Shown here: positions 18,469 to 25,533 of the stretch, piece after piece | How positions within the stretch are numbered: the first letter of the stretch is position 1 | Layout of the letters: every line of letters starts with the position of its first letter | From: Sorangium cellulosum | GTDB taxonomy: Bacteria > Myxococcota_A > Polyangia > Polyangiales > Polyangiaceae | NCBI RefSeq assembly: GCF_002950945.1 | Contig: NZ_CP012673.1 | Span: forward strand, 5,145,001 to 5,209,000 | DNA length: 64,000 nucleotides | Direction of reading: 5' to 3' | Translations under genes and position numbers: made by a program | The notes under the pieces: model-generated | Database searches by the model: none | What the model was told of the DNA's origin: nothing | Seen by the model: the letters and a program-made list of their open reading frames with translations, nothing else

Positions 18469-19674
18469 ATGAACTTCAGATTGACCTATGCTTTGGGTGC
18501 GTTGCTGTCGTGCGGTGTTGCCGGCTGCCTCGCGGCGGACGAGGCGAGCGTGGATCTGGACTCCACGAGCGGCGCGCTGAGCACCGTCAGGATCGAGGCA
18601 GAGGACCAGTCCTGGTCGATCTCCTCCGGCGACAGGATCGAGGACAACGCGGACAACGTGAAGCTCCGCGCCAACCAGAGCGGCGACACGTTCAGCTTCT
18701 CGACGTCGGTCGCGTCGGGCAAGTACAAGATCGTCCTGCGCCACGCCAAGCGGAACGTGTATGGCAAGTACGAGCTGAGGGTGAAGGGCTCCTCGGTGAA
18801 GAGCTTCGACGCCTACGCGTCGTCCACGGGCGACAGCTGGACGACGACGTCGCTCGGCGAGAAGACGCTCTCCGGCAATGTCGAGTTCACGCTGAAGGTC
18901 AAGGGCAAGAGCTCCTCCGCGTCGGGTTATGATCTGAAGGTCGACTACATCGAGCTCGTGCCGGTGGGCGGCGGCGACTCGGGCGACGACGACACCGGCA
19001 GCGGCGACTCGGGCAGCGGCGACTCGGGCGGCGGCGACAGCGGCGGTGGCGACTCGGGCGGCACCACGACGGCCGGCGACGGCGGGGTCGTGAGCGCGAC
19101 GATCGTCGTCCGGTCCGGCGAGACGTTCGACGGCGGCGGCAAGCGGTTCATCGCCGACAGGAACACGCTCGGCGACGGCAGCCAGAAGGAGGGGCAGAAG
19201 CCGGTGTTCAAGCTCGAGGACGGCGCGAAGCTGAAGAACGTCGTGCTCGGCGCGCCGGCCGCCGACGGGATCCACACCTACGGCGACGTCACGCTCGAGA
19301 ACATCGTCTGGGAGGACATCGGTGAGGATGCCATGACGATCAAGGAGTCGGGCACGGTGGTCCTGAACGGCGGGTCGGCGAAGGACGGCGAGGACAAGGT
19401 GTTCCAGATCAACGCCGCCAGCACGTTCAAGGTCTCGAACTTCAAGGCCCAGAACGCCGGGAAGTTCATCCGGCAGAACGGCGGCACCGGCTTCAAGGTC
19501 GACGTGGTCATCGACCAGTGCGACATCTCGAAGATGAAGGAGTCGATCTTCAGGACGGACAGCAGCTCCAGCACCGTGAAGATGACGAACACCCGTTACA
19601 GCGACATCGGCGACGAGCTGTTCCTGGGCGTTCGCTCCTCGAACATCACCACGTCGAACAACACCGAGTACTGA
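18469..19674 (+). CDS. Pectate lyase (PL3-type) lipoprotein with carbohydrate-binding domain
   Basis: 401 residues. A lipoprotein leader (MNFRLTYALGALLSCGVAGC, Cys 20) is followed by a beta-sandwich module (about 42-160) starting IEAEDQSW and ending YDLKVDYIELVP, the pattern of CBM6/35-like carbohydrate-binding domains. A Gly/Ser/Asp-rich linker (about 163-205) joins it to a PL3-like right-handed beta-helix: FDGGGKRFIADRNTLGDG, GIHTYGDVTLENIVWEDIGE, DAMTIKESG, then regular strands to the C-terminus. PL3 enzymes cleave polygalacturonate with calcium. ATG 18469 has AGGA nine bases upstream; ATG 18454 is in frame. It acts outside the cell on plant pectin. Confidence 0.88.
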   Translation: MNFRLTYALGALLSCGVAGCLAADEASVDLDSTSGALSTVRIEAEDQSWSISSGDRIEDNADNVKLRANQSGDTFSFSTSVASGKYKIVLRHAKRNVYGKYELRVKGSSVKSFDAYASSTGDSWTTTSLGEKTLSGNVEFTLKVKGKSSSASGYDLKVDYIELVPVGGGDSGDDDTGSGDSGSGDSGGGDSGGGDSGGTTTAGDGGVVSATIVVRSGETFDGGGKRFIADRNTLGDGSQKEGQKPVFKLEDGAKLKNVVLGAPAADGIHTYGDVTLENIVWEDIGEDAMTIKESGTVVLNGGSAKDGEDKVFQINAASTFKVSNFKAQNAGKFIRQNGGTGFKVDVVIDQCDISKMKESIFRTDSSSSTVKMTNTRYSDIGDELFLGVRSSNITTSNNTEY

Positions 19675-19683
19675 CCCGAGTCC

Positions 19684-19965
19684 TCACAGCTCCCGCCCCA
19701 TCCCCGCCTCCCATACCGGCACCGCGCACCGAAACGTCGTCCCCTCCCCAGCGCCGCACTCGGCCCAAAGCCGCCCCCCGTGCGCCTCCACGATCGCCCG
19801 GCTGATGGCGAGCCCCACCCCCAGCCCATGCGCCTTCGTCGTGAAGAACGGCTCGAAGATCCGCTCGAGGTCCCCGGCCGCAACGCCCTCGCCCGAGTCC
19901 GCGACGCAGACCTCGACGCGCCCCTCGCCACCCGCCCTCGTCCGCACCACCACGAGCCGCCGGGA
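19684..19965 (-). pseudogene. Relic of a histidine kinase ATPase domain
   Basis: The frame encodes about 90 residues matching only the C-terminal end of the neighbouring kinases (VADSGEGV, FEPFFTTKAHGLGVGLAI, IVEAHGGRLWAE). It starts abruptly right after the stop of the kinase at 19966, at a point equivalent to the segment RLVVVRT, with no N-terminal half. It is a leftover of the local kinase duplications, not a functional kinase. A GTG near 19953 could in principle start an 89-residue ATPase-like protein. Confidence 0.75.
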
Positions 19966-21336
19966 TCACCCCGCGGAGCGCGCGCCCTCGTCCCGGACCG
20001 GCAGCACGCAGCGGAGCGTCGCGCCCTCGCCGGGAGGCTGCTCGGCCCACAGCCGTCCGCCGTGCGCCTCGACGATCGACCGGCTGATGGCGAGGCCCAC
20101 ACCGAGCCCGCTGGCCTTCGTCGTGAAGAACGGCTCGAAGACCCGCTCGAGATCCCCGGGCGGGATCCCCTTGCCGGAGTCGGCCACGGAGAGCTCGACG
20201 CGCCCATGGCCGTCCGCCCGCGTCCGCACGACCACGAGGCGGGCGTCGGGGGGACGGCGCGAGACCGCGTCGAGGGCGTTGACGAGCAGGTTGAGCAGCA
20301 CCTGCTGGAGCTGGACGCCGTCGCCTGCGACGTGCGGCAGGCCGGGCGCGAGCTCGTGCCGCACGGTCGCGCCCGCGAGCAGCGCGGCGCTGGCCACGAG
20401 CCGGGCCACCTCGTGGGCGAGCTCGTTCAGGTCCAGCGCGGCGGTGCTGAGCGCGCCCTTGCGGAGCATGGCGCGCATCCGCTGGATGACCTGCCCGGCG
20501 CGGCGGTCGTCCGCCACGATGTCGTCGAGCGCGGCGCGCGCCTCGGCCATGTCCGGCGGGGTCCACGCGAGCAGCCGCTGGGCCGCCTGCGCGTTGCTCA
20601 GGATGGCGGCGAGCGGCTGGTTCAGCTCGTGCGCGATCGCGGCCGCGAGCTCGCTCATCGCCGACGCCCGGTTCAGCTGCGCGAGCTCCTCCCGCTTCTT
20701 CTGCGCCTTGAGCTCCGCGGCCCGGTTCAGCTTGAGCTTGCGCTCGAGGCGCTGGTTCTCGGCGCGGAGCGGCTCCGTCCGCCGCGCCACCGCGAGCTCC
20801 AGCGAGGCCCGCGCGTGCGCGAGCTCGTCGTTCATCGCCGACAGCGCCCTCGCGCCCGCGCGCAGGGCGAGCTGCGTCCGCACGCGGGCCAGGAGCTCCT
20901 CCCGGAGGAACGGCCTGGTCACGTTGTCGGCCGCCCCGAGCTCGATCCCGCGCGCCCGGCCCGCCGTGTCGGCGAGCTCGGTCATGAACAGGATGGGGAC
21001 CTCGCGCGTCGCCGGGTCGGCCTTCAGGCGGCGGCAGACCTCGAAGCCGTCGAGGCCCGGCATCTCCGCGGCGAGCAGGACGAGATCCGGGACCTCGCAC
21101 CGCACCTGCTGGAGCGCCGCCTCCCCGTCGCTGGCCGTCGCGACGTCGAGCGGCTGGCCCGCGAGGGCCTCCGAGAGCAGGTCGACGCTGCGAGGATCGT
21201 CGTCCACGATCAGGACGAGCGCGGGGCGGGCCGACGCCAGCCTGGAGCCCGAGCTCAGCGGGTCGGCGGGCGCGTCGAGCGGCTCACCGCCGCGCACATG
21301 CGTAGCGGTCTGCGCGTGGAGTGGGATTGCTGCCAT
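19966..21336 (-). CDS. Hybrid kinase with degenerate (pseudo) receiver domain
   Basis: About 456 residues: receiver, coiled coil, HisKA and ATPase, closely matching the tandem paralogue at 21490-22764. In the receiver the acidic triplet VDDD is kept, but the phospho-acceptor Asp is Ala (LVLLAAEMPG against LLDAVMPG in the paralogue) and the conserved Lys is Arg (NVTRPF against YVTKPF). The H-box AAIAHELNQPLAAILS and ATPase motifs (FEPFFTTKASGLGVGLAI) are intact, so the kinase half should work while the receiver cannot be phosphorylated normally. ATG 21336 lacks a clear ribosome site, and a start nearer the receiver is possible. It is probably constitutive or controlled by receiver binding. Confidence 0.85.
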   Translation of the reverse strand: MAAIPLHAQTATHVRGGEPLDAPADPLSSGSRLASARPALVLIVDDDPRSVDLLSEALAGQPLDVATASDGEAALQQVRCEVPDLVLLAAEMPGLDGFEVCRRLKADPATREVPILFMTELADTAGRARGIELGAADNVTRPFLREELLARVRTQLALRAGARALSAMNDELAHARASLELAVARRTEPLRAENQRLERKLKLNRAAELKAQKKREELAQLNRASAMSELAAAIAHELNQPLAAILSNAQAAQRLLAWTPPDMAEARAALDDIVADDRRAGQVIQRMRAMLRKGALSTAALDLNELAHEVARLVASAALLAGATVRHELAPGLPHVAGDGVQLQQVLLNLLVNALDAVSRRPPDARLVVVRTRADGHGRVELSVADSGKGIPPGDLERVFEPFFTTKASGLGVGLAISRSIVEAHGGRLWAEQPPGEGATLRCVLPVRDEGARSAG

Positions 21337-21448
21337 GGATGTGGTGTGGGGTGACTTCGCGGCGGATGGCGATCCCCCGGTGCCTCGTGCGGCGCGTGGA
21401 TCAGGCGTTGGAGAACGCTGCTCTATGACACACGGGCCGTAGGGCCGG

Positions 21449-21470
21449 CCATGGGACCAAGGTCCCATGG
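21449..21470. repeat. Dispersed palindrome, copy 1
   Basis: Arms CCATGGGACC and GGTCCCATGG separated by AA form a 10-bp perfect hairpin. It sits between two kinase genes. The same element recurs at 23600, 25374 and 63243 (and imperfectly at 63058). No T-run follows, so it is not a classical intrinsic terminator. Confidence 0.85.
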
Positions 21471-21489
21471 CGCCCCCTCGCGGCGGCGA

Positions 21490-22764
21490 TCACCCTGCGG
21501 CGCGCGCGGCGTCGTCCCAGACCGGCAGCGCGCAGCGGAACGTCGCGCCCTCGCCGGGGCGCTGCTCGGCCCACAGCCGTCCGCCGTGCGCCTCCACGAT
21601 CGACCGGCTGATGGCGAGGCCCACGCCGAGCCCGCTGGTCTTCGTCGTGAAGAACGGCTCGAAGACCCGCTCGAGATCCCCGGGCGGGATCCCGTCGCCG
21701 GAGTCGGTGACGGAGAGCTCGACGCGCCCAGCGCCGTCCGCCCGCGTCCGCACGACCACGAGGCGGGCGTCGGGAGGACGGCGGGAGGCCGCGTCGAGGG
21801 CGTTGACGAGCAGGTTGAGCAGCACCTGCTGGAGCTGGACGCCGTCGCCTGCGACGTGCGGCAGGCCGGGCGCGAGCTCGTGCCGCACGGTCGCGCCCGC
21901 GAGCAGCGCGGCGCTGGCCACGAGCCGGGCCACCTCGTGGGCGAGCTCGTTCAGGTCCAGCGCGGCGGCGCTGAGCGCGCCCTTGCGGAGCATGGCGCGC
22001 ATCCGCTGGATGACCTGCCCGGCGCGGCGGTCGTCCGCCACGATGTCCTCCAGGGCGGCGCGCGCCTCGGCGACGTCGGGCGGGGACCGCGCGAGCAGCC
22101 GCTGGGCCGCCTGCGCGTTGCTCAGGATGGCGGCGAGCGGCTGGTTCAGCTCGTGCGCGATCGAGGCCGCGAGCTCGCTCAACGCCGCCACCCGGTTCAG
22201 GTGCGCGAGCTCCTCCCGGGCCTTCTGCACGTTGAGCTCCGCGGCCCGGTTCAGCGCGATCTCGCGCTCGAGGCGCTGGTTCGCGGCGCGGAGCTCCTCC
22301 GTCCGCCGCGCCACCTCGAGCTCCAGCGAGGCCCGGGCGCGCGCGAGCTCGTCGTTCTTCTCCGAGATGGCCCTGGCCGTCGCGCGGAGGGCGAGCTGCG
22401 TCCGCACGCGGGCCACGAGCTCCTCGCGGAGGAACGGCTTGGTCACGTAATCGACCGCGCCGAGCTCGAGCCCGCGCACCCGGCTCGCCGCGTCCGCGAG
22501 CATCGTCATGAAGAGGACGGGGACGTCGCACGTCGCCGGGTCGGCCTTCAGGCGGCGGCAGACCTCGAAGCCGTCGAGGCCCGGCATCACCGCGTCGAGC
22601 AGCACGAGATCGGGCACCTCGCGCCGGACGAGCCGGAGCGCCATCTCCCCGTCGATCGCCACCGCGAGGGTGAGCGGCTGGCCGGCGAGGGCCTCCGAGA
22701 GCAGCTTGAGGCTGCCGGGGTCGTCGTCCACGAGCAAGACGATCGCGGGGCGGTCCGGCGCCAT
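21490..22764 (-). CDS. Hybrid response regulator-histidine kinase (FixL-like kinase half)
   Basis: 424 residues, no membrane segment. Receiver 1-125 with VDDD, phospho-acceptor D57 in LLDAVMPGLDGF and K109 in YVTKPF; coiled coil 130-190; H-box ASIAHELNQPLAAILS with H204; ATPase domain with NLLVNALDAAS, VTDSGDGIPP and FEPFFTTKTSGLGVGLAI. The ELNQPLAAI H-box is typical of kinases that pair with FixJ/TodT-type regulators. It is divergent from such a regulator (22875), 110 bp away, which is the likely partner. The kinase region is a near copy of those at 19966 and 24401, so the locus grew by duplication. Confidence 0.92.
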   Translation of the reverse strand: MAPDRPAIVLLVDDDPGSLKLLSEALAGQPLTLAVAIDGEMALRLVRREVPDLVLLDAVMPGLDGFEVCRRLKADPATCDVPVLFMTMLADAASRVRGLELGAVDYVTKPFLREELVARVRTQLALRATARAISEKNDELARARASLELEVARRTEELRAANQRLEREIALNRAAELNVQKAREELAHLNRVAALSELAASIAHELNQPLAAILSNAQAAQRLLARSPPDVAEARAALEDIVADDRRAGQVIQRMRAMLRKGALSAAALDLNELAHEVARLVASAALLAGATVRHELAPGLPHVAGDGVQLQQVLLNLLVNALDAASRRPPDARLVVVRTRADGAGRVELSVTDSGDGIPPGDLERVFEPFFTTKTSGLGVGLAISRSIVEAHGGRLWAEQRPGEGATFRCALPVWDDAARAAG

Positions 22765-22832
22765 GGCGGACCAGATGCCAGCGCGCGGCCGGGTGCGTCA
22801 AGCGCTTCCCTGTCCGCCGAGGCTGCGCGCTG

Positions 22833-22862
22833 TTGACGCCCTCGCCGGGTTGGGCGTGGAAT
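22833..22862 (+). promoter_or_regulatory. Promoter of the first FixJ-type regulator gene
   Basis: TTGACG (22833-22838), an 18-bp spacer and TGGAAT (22857-22862) resemble a sigma70 promoter, with the ATG only 12 bp further on, so the transcript would be leaderless or nearly so. The stretch from the -35 to the ATG is closely matched before the paralogous regulator (24274-24303), which supports function. Confidence 0.55.
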
Positions 22863-22874
22863 GCGGTTGCAGCC

Positions 22875-23489
22875 ATGAACGCGACGGCACCCACGGTATT
22901 TGTGGTGGACGACGACCCGTCGGTGCTGCGCGCCCTCGAGCGGCTGCTGCGCTCCGCGGGCTACGTGGTGGAGGCGCACGCGTCGCCCCGCGCGTTCCTG
23001 GAGCGCGCGCCCTCGGAGCGGCCGGGCTGCGTGCTGCTCGACCTGCGCATGCCCGACCTGGGCGGGCTGGAGCTGCACGAGGAGCTGGAGCGGCGGGGGT
23101 GCCCCCTGCCGGCCGTGTTCCTGACCGGCCACGGCGACGTATCGAGCTCGGTGCGCGCGATGAAGGCCGGCGCGGTCGACTTCCTCACGAAGCCCTGCGA
23201 CGACACCGACCTGCTCGCGGCCGTCGCGCGCGCGATCGAGCGCGACGCGCTGGCGCGCGCGGCCCGGGACGAGCAGCGGGCGCTCCGGACGCGCTTCGAG
23301 GCGCTCACGCCGCGCGAGCGCGAGGTGTGCGTGCGGGTCGCGCGGGGGCTCCTGAACAAGGAGATCGCCGACGAGCTCGGCGCGGCCGAGAAGACGATCA
23401 AGGTGCACCGCGGCCGGGTCATGGAGAAGCTCGGCGTGGAGTCCGTCGCGGAGCTCGTGCGGCTCGTCGATCGGCTGGACGGGCCCTGA
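22875..23489 (+). CDS. FixJ/NarL-type response regulator
   Basis: 204 residues: receiver (VFVVDDDPSVLRALERLL, phospho-acceptor D56 in LLDLRMPDLGG, TGHGDVSSSVRAMKAGA, FLTKP) and a LuxR-type helix-turn-helix (LTPREREVCVRVARGLLNKE then AAEKTIKVHRGRVMEKL). This is the FixJ/TodT layout. ATG 22875 was preferred over the upstream GTG 22833, which falls within the promoter. No ribosome site is visible, consistent with a near-leaderless message. It is divergent from the hybrid kinase at 21490-22764 and about two-thirds identical by eye to the regulator at 23647-24261. Confidence 0.93.
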   Translation: MNATAPTVFVVDDDPSVLRALERLLRSAGYVVEAHASPRAFLERAPSERPGCVLLDLRMPDLGGLELHEELERRGCPLPAVFLTGHGDVSSSVRAMKAGAVDFLTKPCDDTDLLAAVARAIERDALARAARDEQRALRTRFEALTPREREVCVRVARGLLNKEIADELGAAEKTIKVHRGRVMEKLGVESVAELVRLVDRLDGP

Positions 23490-23599
23490 GCCGCCGCGCG
23501 CGGAGGGCAGGGGCCGACCGTCATCCCTTCCATTCCATCCGAGGGTTTGAATCGAGCCGTGATGCAACCGGTGCGCTGCCGATGGGCTCCAGCCCTCGG

Positions 23600-23620
23600 C
23601 ATGGGACCTTGGTCCCATGG
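23600..23620. repeat. Dispersed palindrome, copy 2
   Basis: Arms CATGGGACC and GGTCCCATG around TT, the opposite orientation to copy 1, lie between the two convergent FixJ-type regulator genes. Confidence 0.85.
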
Positions 23621-23646
23621 CGGCTCGCGCCGCCCGCGTGGCAGGA

Positions 23647-24261
23647 TCAGAGCCCCTGGAGCCGGTCCACGAGCCGCGCGAGCTCCACGACCGACGCGAC
23701 GCCGAGCTTCTCCATCACCCGGTTGCGATGCCCCCTGATCGTCCTCTCCTCCGCGCCGAGCTCCCCGGCCATCTGCTCGTTCACGAGCCCCCGCGCGACC
23801 CGCAGGCACACCTCGCGCTCGCGCGGCGTGAGCGCCTCGAAGCGCGTCCGGAGCGCCCGCTGCTCGCCCCGGGCCGCGCGCGCCTCGCCGTCGCGCGCGA
23901 CCGCGCGCTCCACCGCCGCGAGCAGGTCGGTGTCGTCGCACGGCTTGGTGAGGAAAGCGACGGCGCCTGCCTTCATCGCCCGCGCCGCGCTCGACACGTC
24001 GTCGTGCCCGGTCAGGAACACGATCGGCAGGGGGCATCCCCGGCGGGCGAGCTCCTGCTGCAGCTCGAGCCCGTCCATGAGGGGCATGCGCAAGTCGACG
24101 ACCGCGCAGCCCGGCCGCTCCGTGGGGGCGCGCTCCAGGAACCCGCCGGGCGACGTGTACATCTCCGCCACATACCCCGCCGCGCGCAGCAGCCGCTCGA
24201 GCGCGCGCAGCACGGAGGGGTCGTCCTCCACCACAAACACTGTGGGCGCGGTCTTCGCCAT
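23647..24261 (-). CDS. FixJ/NarL-type response regulator, paralogue
   Basis: 204 residues with the same layout as the regulator at 22875: receiver (VFVVEDDPSVLRALERLL, D56 in VVDLRMPLMDG, TGHDDVSSAARAMKAGA, FLTKP) and LuxR helix-turn-helix (LTPREREVCLRVARGLVNEQ, ERTIRGHRNRVMEKL). The recognition-helix region differs from its paralogue (ERTIRGHRN against EKTIKVHRG), so targets may have diverged. It is divergent from the free kinase at 24401, which is the likely partner, and convergent with its paralogue. Confidence 0.93.
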   Translation of the reverse strand: MAKTAPTVFVVEDDPSVLRALERLLRAAGYVAEMYTSPGGFLERAPTERPGCAVVDLRMPLMDGLELQQELARRGCPLPIVFLTGHDDVSSAARAMKAGAVAFLTKPCDDTDLLAAVERAVARDGEARAARGEQRALRTRFEALTPREREVCLRVARGLVNEQMAGELGAEERTIRGHRNRVMEKLGVASVVELARLVDRLQGL

Positions 24262-24273
24262 GGCGGCGACCGT

Positions 24274-24303
24274 ATCCCACGCCCCTTCCGGTGAGTACGT
24301 CAA
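24274..24303 (-). promoter_or_regulatory. Promoter of the second FixJ-type regulator gene
   Basis: On the minus strand TTGACG, an 18-bp spacer and TGGGAT, with the ATG 12 bp further. Spacing and most surrounding bases match the promoter at 22833-22862. Confidence 0.55.
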
Positions 24304-24400
24304 CAGCGGCCAGGCATGGCGGCACCGGAGCGGCCAACGCGCCCCGTGGCGCGCTGGCGTCTGCTCCCCCCGTGGTGCGGGACCGACCCGCTCGCGCGCC

Positions 24401-25243
24401 ATGGCCGCGCTGGAGTCGGGGGTGAGGCGGCGGAAGGAGGCGCTCTGGGCGGAGAGCCGGCGCCCCGCGCGCAGGCTCAAGCGGAGCCGTGCCGCCGAGG
24501 TCAAGGCGCCGGACGCCCTAGAGCTCGCGCGCCTGAACGAGGTGTCGGCGATGAGCGAGCTCGCCTCCTCGCTTGCGCACGAGCTGAACCAGCCGCTGGC
24601 CGCCATCCTGAGCAACGCGCAGGCGGCGCTGCGCCTCCTCGCGCACATCCCGCCGGACATCGCCGAGGCGCGCGCCGCGCTCGAGGACATCGTGGCGGAC
24701 GACCGCCGCGCCGGGAAGGTCATCCAGCGGATGCGCGCCGCGCTTCGCGAGGGTGCGGTCGGCGTGGCCGCGCAGGATGTCAACGAGCTCGTCCGCGAGG
24801 TGGTCCGGCTCGTGTCAAGCGCCGCGCGGCTCGCGGGCGCGACCGTGCGGGCGGAGCTCGCGCCGGGCCTGCCGCGCGTCGTGGCCGACGGCATCCAGCT
24901 CCAGCAGGTGATTCTCCACCTGCTCGGCAACGCGCTCGACGCCGTCTCCCGCTGCCCCCCGGACGCCCGCCTCGTGGTGGTGCGGACCCGCGCGGCCGAC
25001 GGAGGTCGCGTCGAGTTATCCGTGGAGGACTCCGGTGAGGGGGTCCCGCCGGAGGACCTCGAGCGGATCTTCGAGCCCTTCTTCACGACGAAGACCCAGC
25101 GGCTCGGCGTCGGCCTTTCGATCAGCCGCTCGATCGTCGAAGCGCACGGAGGCCGGCTGTGGGCGGAGTGCAGCCCGGGCGAGGGGGCGACGCTCCGCTG
25201 CGCGCTGCCGGTCTGGCCGCCTGCCGGAGCTCCGCCGCGGTGA
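24401..25243 (+). CDS. Histidine kinase without sensor or receiver domain
   Basis: 280 residues from ATG 24401: a short basic coiled N-terminus (1-45), H-box SSLAHELNQPLAAILS with H60, then an ATPase domain with HLLGNALDAVS, VEDSGEGVPP and FEPFFTTKTQRLGVGLSI. It equals the kinase half of the two hybrid kinases nearby, lacking their receiver, so it probably arose from the same duplication by loss of the front part. The frame is open far upstream (to 22508), but that overlaps two real genes. The divergent FixJ-type regulator 139 bp away is the likely partner. Input must come from another protein. Confidence 0.88.
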   Translation: MAALESGVRRRKEALWAESRRPARRLKRSRAAEVKAPDALELARLNEVSAMSELASSLAHELNQPLAAILSNAQAALRLLAHIPPDIAEARAALEDIVADDRRAGKVIQRMRAALREGAVGVAAQDVNELVREVVRLVSSAARLAGATVRAELAPGLPRVVADGIQLQQVILHLLGNALDAVSRCPPDARLVVVRTRAADGGRVELSVEDSGEGVPPEDLERIFEPFFTTKTQRLGVGLSISRSIVEAHGGRLWAECSPGEGATLRCALPVWPPAGAPPR

Positions 25244-25373
25244 GCCAGTTGAACCAGCAGATCTCCGACGGCTTCGGGTGAAGGGTGCGCTTACAGAGGT
25301 GGCGCGATAGGGCGAATCACGAGCGCGGATCTGGACATGCGCGGGCAACCGTAGATCCCACCCGTCCCGGTCG

Positions 25374-25395
25374 CCATGGGACCAAGGTCCCATGG
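25374..25395. repeat. Dispersed palindrome, copy 3
   Basis: Arms CCATGGGACC and GGTCCCATGG around AA, identical to copy 1, in the spacer between the free kinase gene and the vWA gene. Confidence 0.85.
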
Positions 25396-25533
25396 ACGGC
25401 GCTCACGGGCGCCGTAAGGTGGGGCAGCGAAGACGGCGAGCAGCGCACCGCGGGACAACACGGCGACCGAGGTCGACACCACGGCTCTCGTGTGCCGCAA
25501 CCGCAAGCCCGCCCTCATGAAAGGATCCACGTC

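Noticed and set aside
21449..21470. Palindrome as a Rho-independent terminator
   Set aside because: The stem is good but no T-run follows on either side in any copy.
22508..24400. Upstream extension of the kinase frame ending at 25243
   Set aside because: It crosses two well-supported regulator genes on other frames and has shadow composition. The coding part begins near 24401.
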